From contig JADFTG010000070.1 in assembly GCA_022560365.1 (NCBI GenBank), positions 1 to 6,464 of the forward strand: a stretch of DNA of 6,464 bases, in the 5' to 3' direction. This DNA is from Chloroflexota bacterium. Its GTDB lineage: Bacteria; Chloroflexota; Dehalococcoidia; SM23-28-2; RBG-16-64-32. This document shows, piece after piece, positions 1 to 6,365 of this stretch. Position 1 is the stretch's first letter. Each line of letters begins with the position of its first letter. The notes beneath the pieces were generated by a model. That model did no database searches and was not told the origin of the DNA. It saw nothing but the letters and a program-made list of their open reading frames with translations. The position numbers and the translations under genes are program-made.

Positions 1-2
1 TG

Positions 3-299
3 GCCACACAGGCAAGATATCTGACCGACAATCATTTGCCGGTGGTGGTCGAGGTGGCCGAAACGCTTGACGAGCGCCGCTTGCTCGAGCGGCAAATGCT
101 GATCGGTCTGATCATGCTGGAAATTGCGCTGGTGGCTTTTGCCGCCTTGCTGATCCGCCCGGCCGTGAATTGGGGACTGCAACCGCTGACCCGGCTGAGA
201 CTGGCGATGGATGCGCGCAAGGCCAATGCCGAGGTTTTCGCGCGGCTTGATGCGACGCAGGCGCCATGGGAACTGCGCGGGCTGATCGAGGCGTTCAAC
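3..299 (+). other. Fragment of a sensor histidine kinase (membrane/HAMP-like part) fused to SufB
   Basis: This stretch is open from the left edge, so the true start lies outside the window; a TTG at 36 is only an internal codon. The translation resembles TctE/QseC-type two-component sensor kinases: the end of the periplasmic sensor region ([11 protein letters not shown]), one hydrophobic membrane segment (residues 21-40 counted from the TTG), then a HAMP-like linker with the GLQPLTRL motif (47-54) and [15 protein letters not shown] (74-88). In the family this last motif leads directly into the histidine-bearing dimerisation helix, but here it runs into SufB instead. No phospho-acceptor His or ATPase domain follows. 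Third-position GC is about 75% (74 of 99 codons by hand), well below the flanking SufB part, which suggests a different source genome. Family assignment is from motif memory; fairly sure of a kinase fragment, less sure of the subfamily. Confidence 0.8.
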
Positions 300-1415
300 A
301 AGCTGGGCATTCCGCTCGAAGAGCAGAAGAAGCTGACGGGCGTGGCCGTGGACGCGATCTTCGACAGCGTCTCCGTCGCGACGACGTTCCAGAAGCAGCT
401 CGAGGACGCCGGCGTGATCTTTTGTCCGATCAGCGAGGCGATCGAGAAGTACCCGGAGATGGTGCGCAAGTACATGGGCTCTGTCGTTCCGTACACCGAT
501 AACTTCTTCGCGACCCTGAACGCCGCCGTCTTCAGCGACGGCACGTTCTGCTACGTGCCGCCGGGCGTCAAGTGCCCGATGGAGCTGATGACCTACTTCC
601 GCATCAACGCCGAGGGAACAGGGCAGTTTGAGCGGACGCTGATCATCGCCGACAAGGGCTCCTACGTGAGCTACCTGGAAGGCTGCACGGCGCCGATGCG
701 CAAGACGAACCAGCTCCACGCCGCCGTGGTCGAACTGATCGCCCTGGAAGACGCCGAGATCAAGTACTCGACGCTGCAGAACTGGTATCCGGGCGACAAG
801 GACGGCAACGGTGGCGTCTACAACTTCGTGACGAAGCGCGGCAAGTGCGCCGGGCGCAACTCCAAGATTTCGTGGACGCAGGTAGAGACGGGCTCCGCAA
901 TCACCTGGAAGTATCCCAGCGTGATCCTGCAGGGCGACAACTCCGTCGGCGAGTTCTACTCCGTCGCGCTGGTCAACAACTACCAGCAGGCCGATACCGG
1001 CACGAAGATGATCCACCTGGGCAAGAACACGAAGAGCACGATCATCGCCAAGGGCATCTCCGCGGGCAAGGCGCAGGGCACCTACCGCGGGCTCGTGCGG
1101 ATCATGCCCGGCGCGGAGAACGCGCGGAACTTCACGCGCTGCGACTCGCTGCTGATCGGCAGCGAATGCGGCGCGCACACGGTGCCCTACATCGAGGTGC
1201 GGAACCCAACGGCCCACCTGGAGCATGAGGCGACGACGTCCCGCGTCAGCGAGGAGCAGCTGTTCTACCTCATGCAGCGCGGCATCAACGAAGAGGACGC
1301 GCAGTACATGATCATCAACGGCTTCTGCAAGGCCGTGTTCAAGGAGCTGCCGTTCGAGTTCGCGATGGAAGCGTCGCAGCTGCTGAAGGTCAGCCTTGAA
1401 GGGGCGGTCGGTTAA
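3..1415 (+). CDS. sufB: SufB, Fe-S cluster scaffold subunit, N-terminally replaced by a kinase fragment (chimeric ORF, 5' partial)
   Basis: SufB is the cytoplasmic scaffold subunit of the SufBC2D complex that builds Fe-S clusters. From residue 87 (numbering from TTG 36) to 459 this ORF is SufB of the E. coli/cyanobacterial type: [114 protein letters not shown]. Cys369 (in NFTRCDS) and Glu398 (in LEHEATT) align with E. coli Cys405 and Glu434, which are needed for cluster assembly; the distance from Cys to the C terminus is the same (90 residues). A normal SufB is about 465-495 aa and starts with roughly 100 residues that are absent here; a kinase fragment (3-299) replaces them in frame. The real sufB start and operon promoter are therefore not in this window. 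The TAA stop shares its last A with the sufC ATG. The SufB identity is certain; the N-terminus is probably an artefact. Confidence 0.93.
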   Translation, partial: ATQARYLTDNHLPVVVEVAETLDERRLLERQMLIGLIMLEIALVAFAALLIRPAVNWGLQPLTRLRLAMDARKANAEVFARLDATQAPWELRGLIEAFNKLGIPLEEQKKLTGVAVDAIFDSVSVATTFQKQLEDAGVIFCPISEAIEKYPEMVRKYMGSVVPYTDNFFATLNAAVFSDGTFCYVPPGVKCPMELMTYFRINAEGTGQFERTLIIADKGSYVSYLEGCTAPMRKTNQLHAAVVELIALEDAEIKYSTLQNWYPGDKDGNGGVYNFVTKRGKCAGRNSKISWTQVETGSAITWKYPSVILQGDNSVGEFYSVALVNNYQQADTGTKMIHLGKNTKSTIIAKGISAGKAQGTYRGLVRIMPGAENARNFTRCDSLLIGSECGAHTVPYIEVRNPTAHLEHEATTSRVSEEQLFYLMQRGINEEDAQYMIINGFCKAVFKELPFEFAMEASQLLKVSLEGAVG

Positions 1416-2197
1416 TGGCTGACCTTCTGCTGGAAGTGCGCGACCTTCATGTCGCCGTCGCCGAGAACGAGATTCTTAAGGGCGTGGACCTGGCCGTGAG
1501 CAAGGGCGAGGTGCACGCGATCATGGGCCCGAACGGCAGCGGTAAGAGCACGCTTGCCAACGTCGTTGCGGGCAAGCCCGGATACACGATCACCGCTGGC
1601 GACGTGCTTTACAGCGGCGAAAGCATCCTTAAGATGCTGCCCCACGAGCGGGCCCGCGCCGGCATCTTCCTGGCGCTGCAGTACCCCGTGGAGTTGCCGG
1701 GCGTCCGTAACCGAGAGTTCCTGCGCGCGGCGTTGGACGCACTGCGAGAAAGCCGCGGCGAGGACAAGTTGGGGGTTCGAGAATTCAACAAGTTCATGGA
1801 GGCGAAGGCTGAGGAGTTGGGCCTGGAGCCGGCCATGATGAAGCGCAACGTGAACGAGGGCTTCTCAGGCGGCGAAAAGAAGCGAAACGAGATACTGCAG
1901 CTGGTGGTTCTCGACCCGACGCTGGCGCTGCTCGACGAGACCGACTCTGGCCTGGACATCGACGCGCTGAAGATCGTCGCCGAAGGCGTGAACCGCTTCC
2001 GCGGACCCGAGAAGGCGATCGTTCTCGTCACGCACTACCAGCGCATCCTCGACTACATCACGCCCGACTTCGTGCACGTGCTGATCGACGGGCGCATCGT
2101 CCGCTCAGGCGGTCGCGAGCTCGCCCTCGAACTCGAGAAGCGCGGATACGACTGGCTGCGCGAAGAAGCCCAGACGGGCGCGGCTCAGACAGCGTAA
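1415..2197 (+). CDS. sufC: SufC, ABC-type ATPase of the SUF Fe-S assembly complex
   Basis: SufC is the soluble ATPase of SufBC2D; ATP binding and SufC dimerisation open the SufB-SufD interface for cluster formation. The 260-aa product has every ABC element in order: Walker A GPNGSGKST (38-46), Q-loop LALQYP with Gln89, signature FSGGEKKR (150-157), Walker B ending LALLDE with Asp174-Glu175, D-loop SGLD (178-181) and H-loop His207 in VTHYQR. The stretch EGFSGGEKKRNE and the DETDSGLDIDAL motif are specific to SufC rather than to transport ATPases, and there is no membrane permease nearby. Length matches the family (about 250-260). The ATG overlaps the sufB TAA by one base (TAATG), and AAGGGG at 1399-1404 could serve as a ribosome binding site, so translation is probably coupled to sufB. 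Ten bases separate it from sufD. Confidence 0.97.
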   Translation: MADLLLEVRDLHVAVAENEILKGVDLAVSKGEVHAIMGPNGSGKSTLANVVAGKPGYTITAGDVLYSGESILKMLPHERARAGIFLALQYPVELPGVRNREFLRAALDALRESRGEDKLGVREFNKFMEAKAEELGLEPAMMKRNVNEGFSGGEKKRNEILQLVVLDPTLALLDETDSGLDIDALKIVAEGVNRFRGPEKAIVLVTHYQRILDYITPDFVHVLIDGRIVRSGGRELALELEKRGYDWLREEAQTGAAQTA

Positions 2198-2202
2198 GGG
2201 AG
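2198..2202 (+). promoter_or_regulatory. Ribosome binding site of sufD (GGGAG)
   Basis: GGGAG lies directly after the sufC stop codon, five bases before the ATG at 2208. It is the clearest Shine-Dalgarno sequence in the window and fixes the sufD start. It fills half of the 10-nt sufC-sufD gap, leaving no room for a separate promoter, so sufD is read from the same transcript. Confidence 0.7.
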
Positions 2203-2207
2203 CCACG

Positions 2208-3515
2208 ATGACTCAGGCAGTCGCAACGCATGAGCAGTACGAGGCTGACTTTCGCAAGCTGCAGGAGGCCCGGTCGGCTGACCCGGACTGGCTGAAGGAG
2301 CTGCGAAACACGGCGTTCGCCCACTTCCAGGAGATCGGCTTCCCCGTGGCGCGCAAGGGAAACGAACAGTGGAAGTACACGGACGTCCGCAAGCTTGCCG
2401 CCGAGACGTTTCCGTACGACACAGGCGCCGCCGCGGGCGTGGATGCGGCTCAGCTGTTCCCCTTCGATGATGGGATGGCTCGCGTTGCGTTCGTTAACGG
2501 GCGCTTCTCGCAGGAGTTGTCGACGCCGCTGCCGGACGGGCTCGTCGCGATGTCGCTGGCACAGGCTTATGCGGAGCACGGCGAGGACGTACAGCGTCAC
2601 CTCGCTCGGCACGCGGCGTACGCCGACGAGGGGTTCACCGCGCTGAACACGGCGTTCCTGGCCGACGGTGCGTTCGTGCTCGCCGAAGGGGTCGTTCAGA
2701 CGCCGCTCCACGTCGTCTACGTAACCACCGAGCGTGTGGTGACGCACCCGCGAACGCTGATCGTCGGGCGGCCGACGAGCGAGCTGAGCATCGTCGAAAG
2801 CTACGTCAGCGCGACCGGGGGCGCACACTTCACGAACGCCGTTACAGAGGTGGCGCTGGAAGAGGGCGCGCAGGTGACTCACCGGCATCTGCTTGTCGAG
2901 AGCCGGGAGGCCTACCACATCGCCAACACGCGCGTGCACCAGTCACGCGATTCGGTCTACCGGTCGCTGGTCTACGAGGCCGGCGGTGGACTGGTGCGAA
3001 ACGACCTGACGGTGCTGCTGGACGCCGAAGGCGCGGAGGCGTATCTCAAAGGCTTATACGTGACGTGCGGCAAGCAGCACGTCGACAACAACATCAACAT
3101 CGACCATGCCAAGCCGCACGGTTACAGCCGGCTGTACTATAAAGGCATCCTGGACGAACAGTCGCGGGCGGTCTTCGGCGGCCTGGTGATGGTCCGTCCG
3201 GGCGCGGACAAGACCGACGCGCACCAGGAGGACAAGAACCTGATCCTCTCTCGCGAGGCGGAAATCGACAGCAAGCCGGCGCTTGAGATCTACGCCGACG
3301 ACGTCAAGGCTGGCCACGGCGCGACCGCCGGCGCGATCGCCGATGAGGCCCTCTTCTACATGCAAAGCCGTGGCATCGACCCGGAGCGGGCTATGCTGTT
3401 CCTCGTGCGCGGGTTCGTGAGTGAGATACTGGACTCGGTGACGATCGAGCCGCTTCGTAATTGGCTCGAGGAGCGCACGACGCAGGCGCTGCCGCGCTTT
3501 CGCGAGGTGGCATGA
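2208..3515 (+). CDS. sufD: SufD, SufB-like subunit of the SUF Fe-S assembly complex
   Basis: SufD is the SufB paralogue that pairs with SufB and SufC in the cytoplasm and contributes a residue to the cluster-building interface. The 435-aa product has the SufD N-terminal helical part with the WLKELRNTAFAHF and NEQWKYTDVRKL motifs (about residues 25-65). The beta-helix core follows, and then the conserved C-terminal block: NINIDHAKPHGYSRLYYKG with Asp299-His300, EQSRAVFGGLV, and DVKAGHGAT with His370, which aligns with the E. coli SufD His360 implicated in cluster assembly. It ends with EALFYMQSRGI, the same helical motif as in SufB. The AGHGAT version, with no Cys before the His, is the form I remember from B. 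subtilis SufD, whereas E. coli has CSHGAT. Length is normal (about 420-440). Its TGA overlaps the sufS ATG (ATGA). Confidence 0.95.
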   Translation: MTQAVATHEQYEADFRKLQEARSADPDWLKELRNTAFAHFQEIGFPVARKGNEQWKYTDVRKLAAETFPYDTGAAAGVDAAQLFPFDDGMARVAFVNGRFSQELSTPLPDGLVAMSLAQAYAEHGEDVQRHLARHAAYADEGFTALNTAFLADGAFVLAEGVVQTPLHVVYVTTERVVTHPRTLIVGRPTSELSIVESYVSATGGAHFTNAVTEVALEEGAQVTHRHLLVESREAYHIANTRVHQSRDSVYRSLVYEAGGGLVRNDLTVLLDAEGAEAYLKGLYVTCGKQHVDNNINIDHAKPHGYSRLYYKGILDEQSRAVFGGLVMVRPGADKTDAHQEDKNLILSREAEIDSKPALEIYADDVKAGHGATAGAIADEALFYMQSRGIDPERAMLFLVRGFVSEILDSVTIEPLRNWLEERTTQALPRFREVA

Positions 3516-4759
3516 GACAGGAGACAAGAGACGGGGTGCTGGACGTTGTCGCTATACGCAGCGACTTCCCGATCCTCGAACGGGAAGTCCACGGGAAGCG
3601 GCTGGTCTATCTGGACAACGCGGCGACTTCGCAGAAGCCGCGGCAGGTGATCGACGCGCTTGTCCGCTACTACGAAACGTACAACGCGAATATCCACCGC
3701 GCTGTGCACGCGTTGGGCGAAGAGGCGACCGCCGCCTACGAAGAGGCCCGCGAAAAAGTCGCGCGCTTCATCGGTGCACCCTCCAGCGAGTCGGTGATCT
3801 TTACCCGCAACACGACGGAGGCGATCAACCTCGTGGCGTATGCCTGGGGACGCGCCAACGTGGGCGAAGGCGACGAGATCATCCTGACGCAGATGGAGCA
3901 CCACTCGAACCTGATCCCGTGGCAGCAGTTGGCGGCGGAGAAGGGCGCGACGATCCGCTATATCGAGATCACGCCCGAAGGGACGTTGGAGCTCGGGAAC
4001 CTGAGCGCGCTGTTCAGTCCACGCACGAAGCTGCTGGCGATGCCGCACGTGTCGAACTCGCTGGGGACGATCAATCCGGCTGAGGAGATCGTTGCGGAGG
4101 CGAGCAAGCGCGGCGTCACGACGCTGGTTGACGGCGCGCAGGCGATGCCGCACATGCCCGTGGACGTACAGGCCGTCGGCGCGGACTTCTACGCCTTCTC
4201 GGCGCACAAGATGCTGGGCCCGACCGGCGTCGGCGTGCTGTATGCGCGGCGCGAGCTGCTGGAGGAGATGGCGCCGTTCCTCGGCGGCGGCGAGATGATT
4301 CTCAAAGTGACGTTTGAAGGGGCGACCTGGAACGACCTGCCGTGGAAGTTCGAGGCCGGGACGCCGAACATCGCGGACGTGATCGCCTTCGGCTCGGCCA
4401 TCGACTACCTCGACGCGCTGGGCATGGACAACGTCCGCCGCCACGAGATCGAAGTCACTACGTACGCGCTGGAGCGGCTGCGCGCGCTCGACGACGTAAC
4501 GCTGTACGGCCCGGACGACCCGGAGCAGCGTGGCGGCGTGGTGTCGTTCAACTTCGGCGACCTGCACCCGCATGACGTCGGGACGATCCTCGACCGGCAC
4601 GGCGTGGCGATCCGCGCCGGCCACCACTGCACGCAGCCGCTGATGCGATGCCTGGGTGTGACCGGCACGGCGCGGGCGAGTTTCTACATCTACAACACGC
4701 AGGAAGAGGTTGACGCGTTGATCGAAGGGCTCAAGGCGGCACGGGACTTCTTCAACTAG
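3512..4759 (+). CDS. sufS: SufS, PLP-dependent cysteine desulfurase (group II)
   Basis: SufS removes sulfur from L-cysteine, giving alanine and a persulfide on an active-site Cys that feeds Fe-S assembly. I chose ATG 3512 because it makes an ATGA overlap with the sufD stop and gives 415 aa, the usual length; an upstream in-frame ATG at 3461 would overlap sufD by 55 bases. Visible motifs: DNAATSQKP near the N terminus, NANIHRAVH, FTRNTTEAINLV, QMEHHSNLIPWQ (His130-His131), DGAQAMPHMPVDV, SAHKMLGPTG with the PLP Lys233, and RAGHHCTQP with the catalytic Cys373, followed by ARASFYIYNT. His354 in HPHDV lies 19 residues before Cys373, matching His342 of B. subtilis SufS, which swaps into the zinc site of SufU; the E. 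coli SufE-dependent enzyme has Tyr there. This agrees with sufU being next. The stop codon begins a 7-nt tandem repeat. Confidence 0.96.
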   Translation: MRQETRDGVLDVVAIRSDFPILEREVHGKRLVYLDNAATSQKPRQVIDALVRYYETYNANIHRAVHALGEEATAAYEEAREKVARFIGAPSSESVIFTRNTTEAINLVAYAWGRANVGEGDEIILTQMEHHSNLIPWQQLAAEKGATIRYIEITPEGTLELGNLSALFSPRTKLLAMPHVSNSLGTINPAEEIVAEASKRGVTTLVDGAQAMPHMPVDVQAVGADFYAFSAHKMLGPTGVGVLYARRELLEEMAPFLGGGEMILKVTFEGATWNDLPWKFEAGTPNIADVIAFGSAIDYLDALGMDNVRRHEIEVTTYALERLRALDDVTLYGPDDPEQRGGVVSFNFGDLHPHDVGTILDRHGVAIRAGHHCTQPLMRCLGVTGTARASFYIYNTQEEVDALIEGLKAARDFFN

Positions 4760-4785
4760 TGGACAGTGGTTAGTGGCTGGTGAGT
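4758..4785 (+). repeat. Degenerate 7-nt tandem repeat across the sufS stop and sufU start
   Basis: Four successive heptamers start at 4758, 4765, 4772 and 4779: AGTGGAC, AGTGGTT, AGTGGCT and the more diverged GGTGAGT. The first three share AGTGG exactly. The array begins within the sufS TAG and runs through the sufU GTG start (4780-4782), filling the whole 20-nt spacer. It contains no Shine-Dalgarno sequence. Because the period is not a multiple of three, a gain or loss of units would change spacing and the frame relation between the two genes. Confidence 0.7.
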
Positions 4786-5241
4786 AGCGAAGAGTACCGG
4801 CGGCAGGAGTCCGAGCTGGATGAGCTCTACCGCGATATCATCATCGATCACTACCGCAACCCGCGGCACAGGGGCCACCTGACGGCGCCTTCGGCCTCCC
4901 ATGAGGGCCTGAACCCGCTCTGCGGCGACGAGGTGACGGTGGAGGTGGTGGTGGACGGGGGCACCCTCGCCGAGATCGCGTACTCCGGGTCCGGTTGCTC
5001 GATCAGCCAGTCGGCGGCGTCGATGATGACGGAGGCGGTGGCCGGGAAGAGCGTGGCCGAGACGCGCAGGCTGATCGGCGACTTCACGGCGATGATGCGC
5101 GGCGAAGAGAGCGTCGACGCGGAGGCCCTGGGCGACCTGGAAGCGATGTCCGGCGTGCGCAAGTTCCCGGTGCGCATCAAGTGCGCGACGCTGGCCTGGC
5201 ACACGCTGGCCGAAGCGCTGGAAGAAGCGTCCGCGGACTAG
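4780..5241 (+). CDS. sufU: SufU, zinc-dependent sulfurtransferase partner of SufS
   Basis: SufU accepts the persulfide sulfur from SufS and passes it to SufBCD; it is related to IscU but carries zinc. The 153-aa product has LDELYRDIIIDHYRNPRHRG near the N terminus, then the zinc/sulfur residues Cys48 and Asp50 (NPLCGDE), Cys73 (SGSGCSISQSAASMM) and Cys135 (RIKCATLAW). These match Cys41/Asp43/Cys66/Cys128 of B. subtilis SufU. Two traits separate it from IscU scaffolds: the extra residues between the second and third Cys (including RRLIGDFTAMMRGEE), and Lys instead of His before the last Cys. The GTG at 4780 is the first possible start after an in-frame TAG at 4771. It has no good ribosome binding site, so re-initiation after the sufS stop 20 nt upstream is likely. 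Length is typical (about 145-155). It is the last gene of the operon. Confidence 0.94.
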   Translation: MSSEEYRRQESELDELYRDIIIDHYRNPRHRGHLTAPSASHEGLNPLCGDEVTVEVVVDGGTLAEIAYSGSGCSISQSAASMMTEAVAGKSVAETRRLIGDFTAMMRGEESVDAEALGDLEAMSGVRKFPVRIKCATLAWHTLAEALEEASAD

Positions 5242-5246
5242 CGCCG

Positions 5247-5264
5247 GTCAGGCTGAAGCCTGAC
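5247..5264. repeat. Inverted repeat with CAGGCT..AGCCTG core, after sufU
   Basis: The 18-base sequence GTCAGGCTGAAGCCTGAC is an 8-bp perfect inverted repeat around a central GA, starting five bases after the sufU stop. It could form a small hairpin at the end of the operon transcript. No run of T follows, so it is not a textbook intrinsic terminator. Its core is the same as that of the palindrome at 5296-5321, which suggests a dispersed palindromic repeat family or a tandem pair of hairpins. Confidence 0.6.
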
Positions 5265-5285
5265 TCTCGTACGTCTCTCATACGT
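5264..5285. repeat. 11-nt tandem duplication between the two palindromes
   Basis: CTCTCGTACGT (5264-5274) is followed at once by CTCTCATACGT (5275-5285), identical but for one G/A change. It lies between the two inverted repeats. I see no coding potential or known motif in it. Confidence 0.55.
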
Positions 5286-5295
5286 CCGCACATTG

Positions 5296-5321
5296 GAAGG
5301 CCAGGCTTAAGCCTGGCCTTC
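5296..5321. terminator. 26-bp perfect palindrome between convergent sufU and gpsA (possible bidirectional terminator)
   Basis: Positions 5296-5321 read the same on both strands, a perfect 26-bp palindrome centred on CTTAAG, with arms made of GAAGGCCAGGCTT. As RNA it would give a strong GC-rich hairpin in either direction, well placed to end both the suf transcript and the - strand gpsA transcript, whose stop is at 5339. Neither side has a T-run, so termination would not be the classical kind. It could instead be a REP-like dispersed element. The palindrome is directly seen; the role is inferred. Confidence 0.5.
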
Positions 5322-5338
5322 GGTGGTATGCGGTGGTT

Positions 5339-6328
5339 TCAGGCGTAGGAGAACGTTTCGAGGAAGCGGCGCATGGAGGCTGGGGCCGGCGCCTCGGCGA
5401 ACAGCATGTCGTAGAGGAGCGCCAGGAGCGGGAGGCGGCTCGTGTCTCCGGCAAGCTCTTTGATCGAGCGGCAGGCGGTGACGCCTTCGACGGTGTTCGT
5501 GCGGATGAAGCGCTGCCAGTCGGCTGCCTTGCCCAACCGCTCGCCCAGCGTGCGGTTGCGGCTGTGCGTGCTGAAGCCGGTGGTCAAGAGGTCGCCAAGG
5601 CCGGCGAGGCCGAAGACGGTCTCGCGCTGGCCGCCGAGGCGCGTGGCGATCTCGCACATCTCGGCGATGCCGACGGTGGTGAGGAAGGCCTTCGTGTTGG
5701 TGCCGAGGTGGAGGCCGTCGGCGATGCCGAGGGCGATGGCGTAGACGTTCTTGAGCGTGGAGCAGAGTTCGAGGCCGGTAACGTCGGGCGTCGTCTGGAC
5801 CTTGAGGTGGTTGTTCTGGAGGATCGCCTGACAGGTGCCGCGTTCGTCAGCGCCGGGAAAACCGATGATGACCGCCATCGGCTGGCCGCGCGCCATCTCG
5901 ATGGCGATCGCCGGGCCGCCCATGCTGCCGACGAAAGCCCCGCAGCCGTCCGGGAGATCGGCGCTGATGACCTCGCTCATGCGTAGGTGGCTGCCGGATT
6001 CGAGACCCTTGGCGACGTTGAGCACGAGCTGTCCGGGCTTGATGATGTCGGCGAGATCGGCGGCGACCGCGCGCACGACCTGCGACGGCACGCTGATGAT
6101 GACGAGCCGTGCGCCTTCGACGGCGGGCCCCATCTCCCAGACGGCCTCCACCCGGTCGTTCAGCCGGATGTCCTCCAGGTAGCGGGTGTTCAGGTGCTTG
6201 TCGCGCACCTCCTCGAGGACGTCGTGCTCGATGCTCCAGAGGCGAACGTGGTGGCCGTTAGCAGCGATGACGTGGGCGAGCGCGGTGCCCATGTTGCCAG
6301 CGCCGAGGACGGCGACTGATTCGCTCAT
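5339..6328 (-). CDS. gpsA: GpsA-like NAD(P)-dependent glycerol-3-phosphate dehydrogenase
   Basis: The predicted reaction is reduction of dihydroxyacetone phosphate to sn-glycerol-3-phosphate, the backbone of bacterial phospholipids, in the cytoplasm. The 329-aa product begins with a Rossmann nucleotide-binding loop VLGAGNMGTALA (GAGNMG at 9-14). It continues with VIISVPSQ, LNVAKGLE (Lys107), GGPAIAIEMARG (137-148), LKNVYAIALGIADG (Lys193-Asn194, the usual catalytic pair), NTKAFLTTVGIAEM, GLAGLGDLLTT (Asp246) and SRNRTLGERLGKG-like SRNRTLGERLGK, then TVEGVTACRSI. Length is normal (about 330-340). The usual GPSFAxE motif reads GPAIAIE, so this is a divergent branch. The start ATG (6326-6328) has no clear ribosome binding site. 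It lies 37 nt downstream of another gene on the same strand, so it is probably co-transcribed, and it converges with sufU. A paralogous dehydrogenase with a different substrate is possible but less likely. Confidence 0.87.
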   Translation of the reverse strand: MSESVAVLGAGNMGTALAHVIAANGHHVRLWSIEHDVLEEVRDKHLNTRYLEDIRLNDRVEAVWEMGPAVEGARLVIISVPSQVVRAVAADLADIIKPGQLVLNVAKGLESGSHLRMSEVISADLPDGCGAFVGSMGGPAIAIEMARGQPMAVIIGFPGADERGTCQAILQNNHLKVQTTPDVTGLELCSTLKNVYAIALGIADGLHLGTNTKAFLTTVGIAEMCEIATRLGGQRETVFGLAGLGDLLTTGFSTHSRNRTLGERLGKAADWQRFIRTNTVEGVTACRSIKELAGDTSRLPLLALLYDMLFAEAPAPASMRRFLETFSYA

Positions 6329-6365
6329 GGGCTAGAGGTTACAGGCGCGGAGAGTGAGGTGATAG

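Noticed and set aside
36..38. TTG at 36 as a true start codon for the first ORF
   Set aside because: The frame is open to the window edge and the residues before it ([10 protein letters not shown]) continue the sensor-kinase sequence, so the frame starts outside the window.
32..544. - strand ORF of 170 codons across the kinase-SufB join
   Set aside because: Ser/Ala-rich product without motifs, opposite two recognisable coding segments; continuity over the join is no evidence of a gene.
2058..2939. Long - strand ORF (293 codons) antisense to sufC/sufD
   Set aside because: It crosses the sufC-sufD boundary, has Arg-rich low-information sequence and lies opposite clearly conserved proteins.
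3461..3511. Upstream in-frame ATG as the sufS start
   Set aside because: It would add 17 residues (ARGAHDAG-type) unlike any desulfurase N-terminus and overlap sufD by 55 bases; ATG 3512 gives the usual length and an ATGA overlap.
3356..4627. Long - strand ORF (423 codons) antisense to sufS
   Set aside because: It is a shadow of sufS created by very high third-position GC; its product is rich in Arg, His and Val without recognisable motifs, whereas the + strand encodes an intact desulfurase.
5321..5337. Short direct repeat CGGTGGT at 5321 and 5331
   Set aside because: Seven bases in a GC-rich region is within chance expectation; no function can be supported.
5333..5986. + strand ORF of 217 codons opposite gpsA
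   Set aside because: Gly/Ala/Glu-rich shadow of the gpsA reading frame with no motif; gpsA on the other strand has all its family motifs.
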